Part shown: positions 6,264-9,969 of the stretch, piece after piece
Layout of the letters: each line of letters starts with the position of its first letter
How positions within the stretch are numbered: the stretch's first letter is position 1
Source of the DNA: Porphyromonadaceae bacterium UBA7180
Lineage (GTDB): Bacteria; Bacteroidota; Bacteroidia; Bacteroidales; Muribaculaceae
DNA length: 9,969 nucleotides
Direction: 5' to 3'
Assembly: GCA_002491165.1 (NCBI GenBank)
Contig: DKVK01000008.1
Span: 585-10,553 of the forward strand
Position numbers and translations under genes: made by a program
The notes under the pieces: model-generated
Databases searched by the model: none
Told to the model about the DNA's origin: nothing
Seen by the model: only the letters and a program-made list of their open reading frames with translations

Positions 6264-7784
6264 TCACTTCCCTATGGTGTCAATGGCGCGGCGTATGCGG
6301 GCCGTGACCTCGCTGCGCGGCATTAGTTCCGTGATGTCGAACATGTGCGGCCCGCGGCAAGCACCCACCACGGCCAGACGGAAGGCATTCATGACGTTGC
6401 CCAAATGGTAGCCGTTCTGCTCTATCCAGCCCAGCACTATCTTTTCGGCGTTGGCCGACGTCATATCGTCGATGCCTTCGAGCACGCCTATCAGTTCCTC
6501 CATGATGCGCGGCGTTTCCTCTTTCCAGCGTTTGCGCACATCCTTTTCGGCGTATTCCGTCGGGGCGCGGAAGAAGAAGTCCCCCTGGTCCCAGAGTTCG
6601 GCCACGAAGTTGACGCGACCTTTCACCATGCCGACGGCGCATGCCACGTATTCCGGCGAAAAACCGGTTATGCCCTTGGCCTCGAGCACCGGCATGAAGA
6701 GTGCCGCCAGCTCATCGTCGGCCATGCGCATGATGTATTCGTGATTGAACCATGCGCCTTTCTTATAGTCGAACTTGGCGCCGGCCTTGGAGCAGTGCTC
6801 GAAGGAGAATTTGGAGATGAGGGTGTCCATGTCCATCAGTTCGGTGTCGTCGCCGGGATTCCAGCCCAGGAGCGCCAGAAAGTTGACCACCGCTTCGGGA
6901 AGGTAGCCGTTTTCACGGTAACCGGCCGAGACGGCACCGGTCTTCGGGTCGCGCCATTCCAGCGGGAAGACGGGGAAACCGAGTTTGTCGCCGTCGCGTT
7001 TGGATAGTTTGCCGTTGCCCACGGGCTTGAGCAGCAGGGGGAGGTGCACGAACTCGGGCATAGTGTCGGTCCAGCCGAAAGCTTCGTAGAGCAGCACATG
7101 GAGCGGCGCCGAGGGGAGCCACTCCTCGCCGCGGATCACGTGGGTCACCTCCATGAGGTGGTCGTCCACTATGTTGGCGAGGTGGTAAGTGGGAAGCTCG
7201 TCGGCGCTCTTGTAAAGCACCTTGTCGTCGATGATGTCGCTGTTGATGACCACCCGGCCGCGGATACGGTCGTTTACCACCACGTCACGTCCCGGCTCCA
7301 CAAGGAAGCGCACCACATACTGCGTGCCCCCGTCGATGAGGCGCTGCACCTCTCCGGCGGGGAGCGTCAGGGAGTTACGCATCCCGCCGCGGGAATGTGC
7401 GTCATACTGGAAGTTGGGTGTTTTCTCACGCGCTTCGGCCAGTTCCTGCGGGGTGTCGAAGGCTATGTAGGCGCGGCCGGCGTCGAGCAGTTGCTTCACA
7501 TATTTCTTGTAGATGTCACGGCGTTCGCTCTGGCGGTACGGGCCATGGGGACCACCTTCGCGCACACCCTCGTCGATGCCGATGCCGAGCCAGCGTAGCG
7601 ACTCGTTGATGTAATCCTCGGCACCCGGCACGAAGCGGGTGGAGTCGGTGTCCTCGATGCGCAGTATCATCTTGCCGCCGCCACGGCGAGCGAAGAGGTA
7701 GTTGAAGAGAGCGGTGCGGACGCCGCCGATGTGCAGCGGCCCGGTGGGTGAAGGTGCGAAACGCACGCGTATAGGTCTGTCCAT
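6264..7784 (-). CDS. gltX: Glutamyl-tRNA synthetase
   Basis: Class Ib synthetase that attaches glutamate to tRNA-Glu in the cytoplasm. The product is 506 residues. The Rossmann-fold signature PSPTGPLHIGGVRTALFNYL is at residues 11-30 (HIGH-type motif HIGG at 18-21), RIEDTDSTR at 42-50, the amino-acid/ATP pocket region LPTYHLANIVDDHLMEVTHV with IRGEEWLPS at 198-225, and the KMSKS-type loop KLSKR at 259-263. The C-terminal 150 or so residues are the helical anticodon-binding domain. The cysteine-rich zinc knuckle known from E. coli GluRS (around residues 98-127) is absent; the corresponding stretch reads AYIAFDTPQEL with no Cys. The ATG at 7784 begins directly at the Rossmann fold. The family could also include GlnRS, but the length and motifs fit bacterial GluRS. 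waaA follows immediately downstream. Confidence 0.97.
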   Translation of the reverse strand: MDRPIRVRFAPSPTGPLHIGGVRTALFNYLFARRGGGKMILRIEDTDSTRFVPGAEDYINESLRWLGIGIDEGVREGGPHGPYRQSERRDIYKKYVKQLLDAGRAYIAFDTPQELAEAREKTPNFQYDAHSRGGMRNSLTLPAGEVQRLIDGGTQYVVRFLVEPGRDVVVNDRIRGRVVINSDIIDDKVLYKSADELPTYHLANIVDDHLMEVTHVIRGEEWLPSAPLHVLLYEAFGWTDTMPEFVHLPLLLKPVGNGKLSKRDGDKLGFPVFPLEWRDPKTGAVSAGYRENGYLPEAVVNFLALLGWNPGDDTELMDMDTLISKFSFEHCSKAGAKFDYKKGAWFNHEYIMRMADDELAALFMPVLEAKGITGFSPEYVACAVGMVKGRVNFVAELWDQGDFFFRAPTEYAEKDVRKRWKEETPRIMEELIGVLEGIDDMTSANAEKIVLGWIEQNGYHLGNVMNAFRLAVVGACRGPHMFDITELMPRSEVTARIRRAIDTIGK

Positions 7785-7798
7785 GATGTCGTCAGGTC

Positions 7799-7817
7799 AA
7801 AAAAAGCCGGCTCCGGC
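7799..7817 (-). terminator. Short terminator-like hairpin with T7 tract, just upstream of gltX
   Basis: On the minus strand GCCG (7814-7817) pairs with CGGC (7806-7809) around a 4-base loop, followed directly by seven T residues (7799-7805). It lies after the DUF3256-like stop (7858) and only 14 bases before the gltX ATG (7784). The stem is short on its own. A second palindrome (TTCCGC 7827-7832 with GCGGAA 7846-7851, enclosing GTTCCGGAAC at 7836-7845) sits just upstream, and the CCGG and CCC/GGG blocks allow alternative pairings. It may terminate the upstream gene or work as an attenuator for gltX. Confidence 0.5.
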
Positions 7818-7857
7818 ACCCCCTCTTTCCGCAGGGTTCCGGAACGCGGAATGTTTT

Positions 7858-8532
7858 TTATTTTTTCAGTTTATAGCCCTTGCCGTCCCACTGCCATGTG
7901 AGCTGCGGAAGCAGGAAGAGCTTCATTATATTATAGTCGTCAGCGTCGATGTACTGCCCCACGGTGAGGCGTCCCTCGAGGTTGGTGTTGTCTGGTGAGA
8001 AACGGTACTCTATGGTGGGGAATTGCACCATCGCAACAAGTTCATCCATCTTGGTGAGGCTCCCTTTCTCTATTTTGAAGAAGTCCTTCACCTTGGGGGC
8101 GCGCAGGATCTTGTCGGTTTTCAGGGGCTGCATCTGCGAGTCGAAGAAGAATAGCTGCGAGTCTGCCTGTTGGCCGTTCGAGTCCACGGTGTAGCTTACT
8201 CCCACCACGTCGCCCTTGCGGCCGGGGAGTATCTTGATTTCCATACGGCTCACCTGCGTCAGCGCCACGCGCATATATGTGGAGTCCATAGCCTCGATGT
8301 AGGAGATGCCGTCCATGGCATTGGTGCAACGGTACACGCTGTCGGCGTGCCAGTATTCTACCATATTCATGCGCGAAAACTTGTTGAGCAGTTCCAGCAC
8401 GCTCGGGGGCATATCGATGAAAGCTTCCGGGGCGGTGATGCGGGCGCCGGGAGACGGCGCGGCACCGGCGGCGCGGGCGGCGAAACCCAACGCTGCGGCC
8501 ACGAGCACTATTATTATACTTAATTTCTTCAT
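7858..8532 (-). CDS. Exported DUF3256-like protein of unknown function
   Basis: Function is unknown. With the ATG at 8532 the product is 224 residues and starts with a clean Sec signal peptide (MKKLSIIIVLVAAALGFAARA, cleavage probably within the following Ala-rich stretch). An in-frame ATG at 8556 would add MLTKNCLE before it and is less likely. There is no lipobox Cys, so I infer a soluble periplasmic protein. The body resembles, by recall, the Bacteroidales family DUF3256: AFIDMPPSVLELLNKFSRMN near 37-56, VYRCTNAMDGISYIEAMDST, VALTQVSRMEIKILPGRKGD, and a DSQLFFFDSQMQPL segment. No catalytic motif is apparent. It lies between the helicase (92 bp upstream) and gltX (73 bp downstream), all on the minus strand, and these neighbours give no clear hint of its role. 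Confidence 0.8.
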   Translation of the reverse strand: MKKLSIIIVLVAAALGFAARAAGAAPSPGARITAPEAFIDMPPSVLELLNKFSRMNMVEYWHADSVYRCTNAMDGISYIEAMDSTYMRVALTQVSRMEIKILPGRKGDVVGVSYTVDSNGQQADSQLFFFDSQMQPLKTDKILRAPKVKDFFKIEKGSLTKMDELVAMVQFPTIEYRFSPDNTNLEGRLTVGQYIDADDYNIMKLFLLPQLTWQWDGKGYKLKK

Positions 8533-8559
8533 TTCCAAACAGTTTTTTGTCAGCATCGG

Positions 8560-8594
8560 GGCGCGACGGTAACCCTTACCGGGCGGAACGCGCC
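8560..8594 (-). other. Two-tier hairpin between helicase and DUF3256-like gene
   Basis: An inner perfect stem CGGTAA (8567-8572) / TTACCG (8576-8581) with a 3-base loop sits inside an outer 6-bp stem GGCGCG (8560-8565) / CGCGCC (8589-8594). There is no T-run after it on the minus strand, so it is not a standard intrinsic terminator. It would lie in the helicase 3' region or in the leader of the DUF3256-like gene, about 27 bases before the ATG at 8532. Confidence 0.45.
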
Positions 8595-8624
8595 GCAGCC
8601 CTTATGCGCCATCTTCACGAAGCC

Positions 8625-9969
<1,345 letters not shown>

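Noticed and set aside
4885..6411. Open frame of 508 codons on the plus strand opposite waaA
   Set aside because: It is antisense to a clear Kdo transferase and the end of gltX, shows no recognisable domain, and long antisense frames are common in GC-rich DNA.
6345..7598. Plus-strand open frames (6345-7007 and 7044-7598) opposite gltX
   Set aside because: Their His/Val-rich products are typical antisense shadows; GluRS motifs lie on the other strand throughout.
7827..7866. Plus-strand hairpin followed by two T6 runs, looking like a strong terminator
   Set aside because: The T-runs are the antisense of Lys codons and the stop region of the DUF3256-like gene, and no plus-strand gene lies upstream to be terminated.

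Overview
The window reads as chromosomal DNA of a fairly GC-rich member of the Bacteroidales (gut Bacteroidota). The evidence is a DUF6562 (fimbrillin-type) lipoprotein, a DUF3256-type exported protein, a GluRS without the zinc-knuckle cysteines, a pseudouridine synthase with a long Asn/Gly/Arg/Gln/Tyr-rich leader, genes without Shine-Dalgarno sequences, and a TAnnTTTG-type promoter box. The genus cannot be fixed from this sequence.

Layout. Plus strand: positions 2-1207 hold the 3' part of an RluB/RsuA-family rRNA pseudouridine synthase whose start lies left of the window, followed by asnS (1274-2671) and an intrinsic terminator (about 2693-2727). A 337-bp gene-free convergent gap (2672-3008) follows. 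It carries a 93-bp inverted pair of REP-like palindromes (2836-2928) and a long A/T-flanked terminator hairpin (about 2949-2993). Minus strand, read right to left: a DEAD-box RNA helicase truncated by the right edge (8625-9969), a small exported DUF3256-like protein (7858-8532), gltX (6264-7784), waaA/kdtA (4966-6192), then, from its own probable promoter near 4837-4844, a lipoprotein with a DUF6562 N-terminal part and a beta-helix-like C-terminal part (3009-4685).

Function. Most genes are housekeeping: rRNA modification, two aminoacyl-tRNA synthetases, an RNA helicase, and the Kdo transferase that builds the inner core of LPS. gltX and waaA are adjacent on one strand and probably co-transcribed. 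The accessory element is the surface lipoprotein between the two blocks, whose C-terminal half is AT-richer than its surroundings.

I found no defence system, CRISPR array, tRNA/rRNA gene, integrase or transposase. I do not see a convincing new multi-gene system. The points most worth a second look are the tandem-repeat disordered leader on the pseudouridine synthase, the REP-like doublet, the DUF6562/beta-helix architecture, and the terminator-like hairpin just upstream of gltX.
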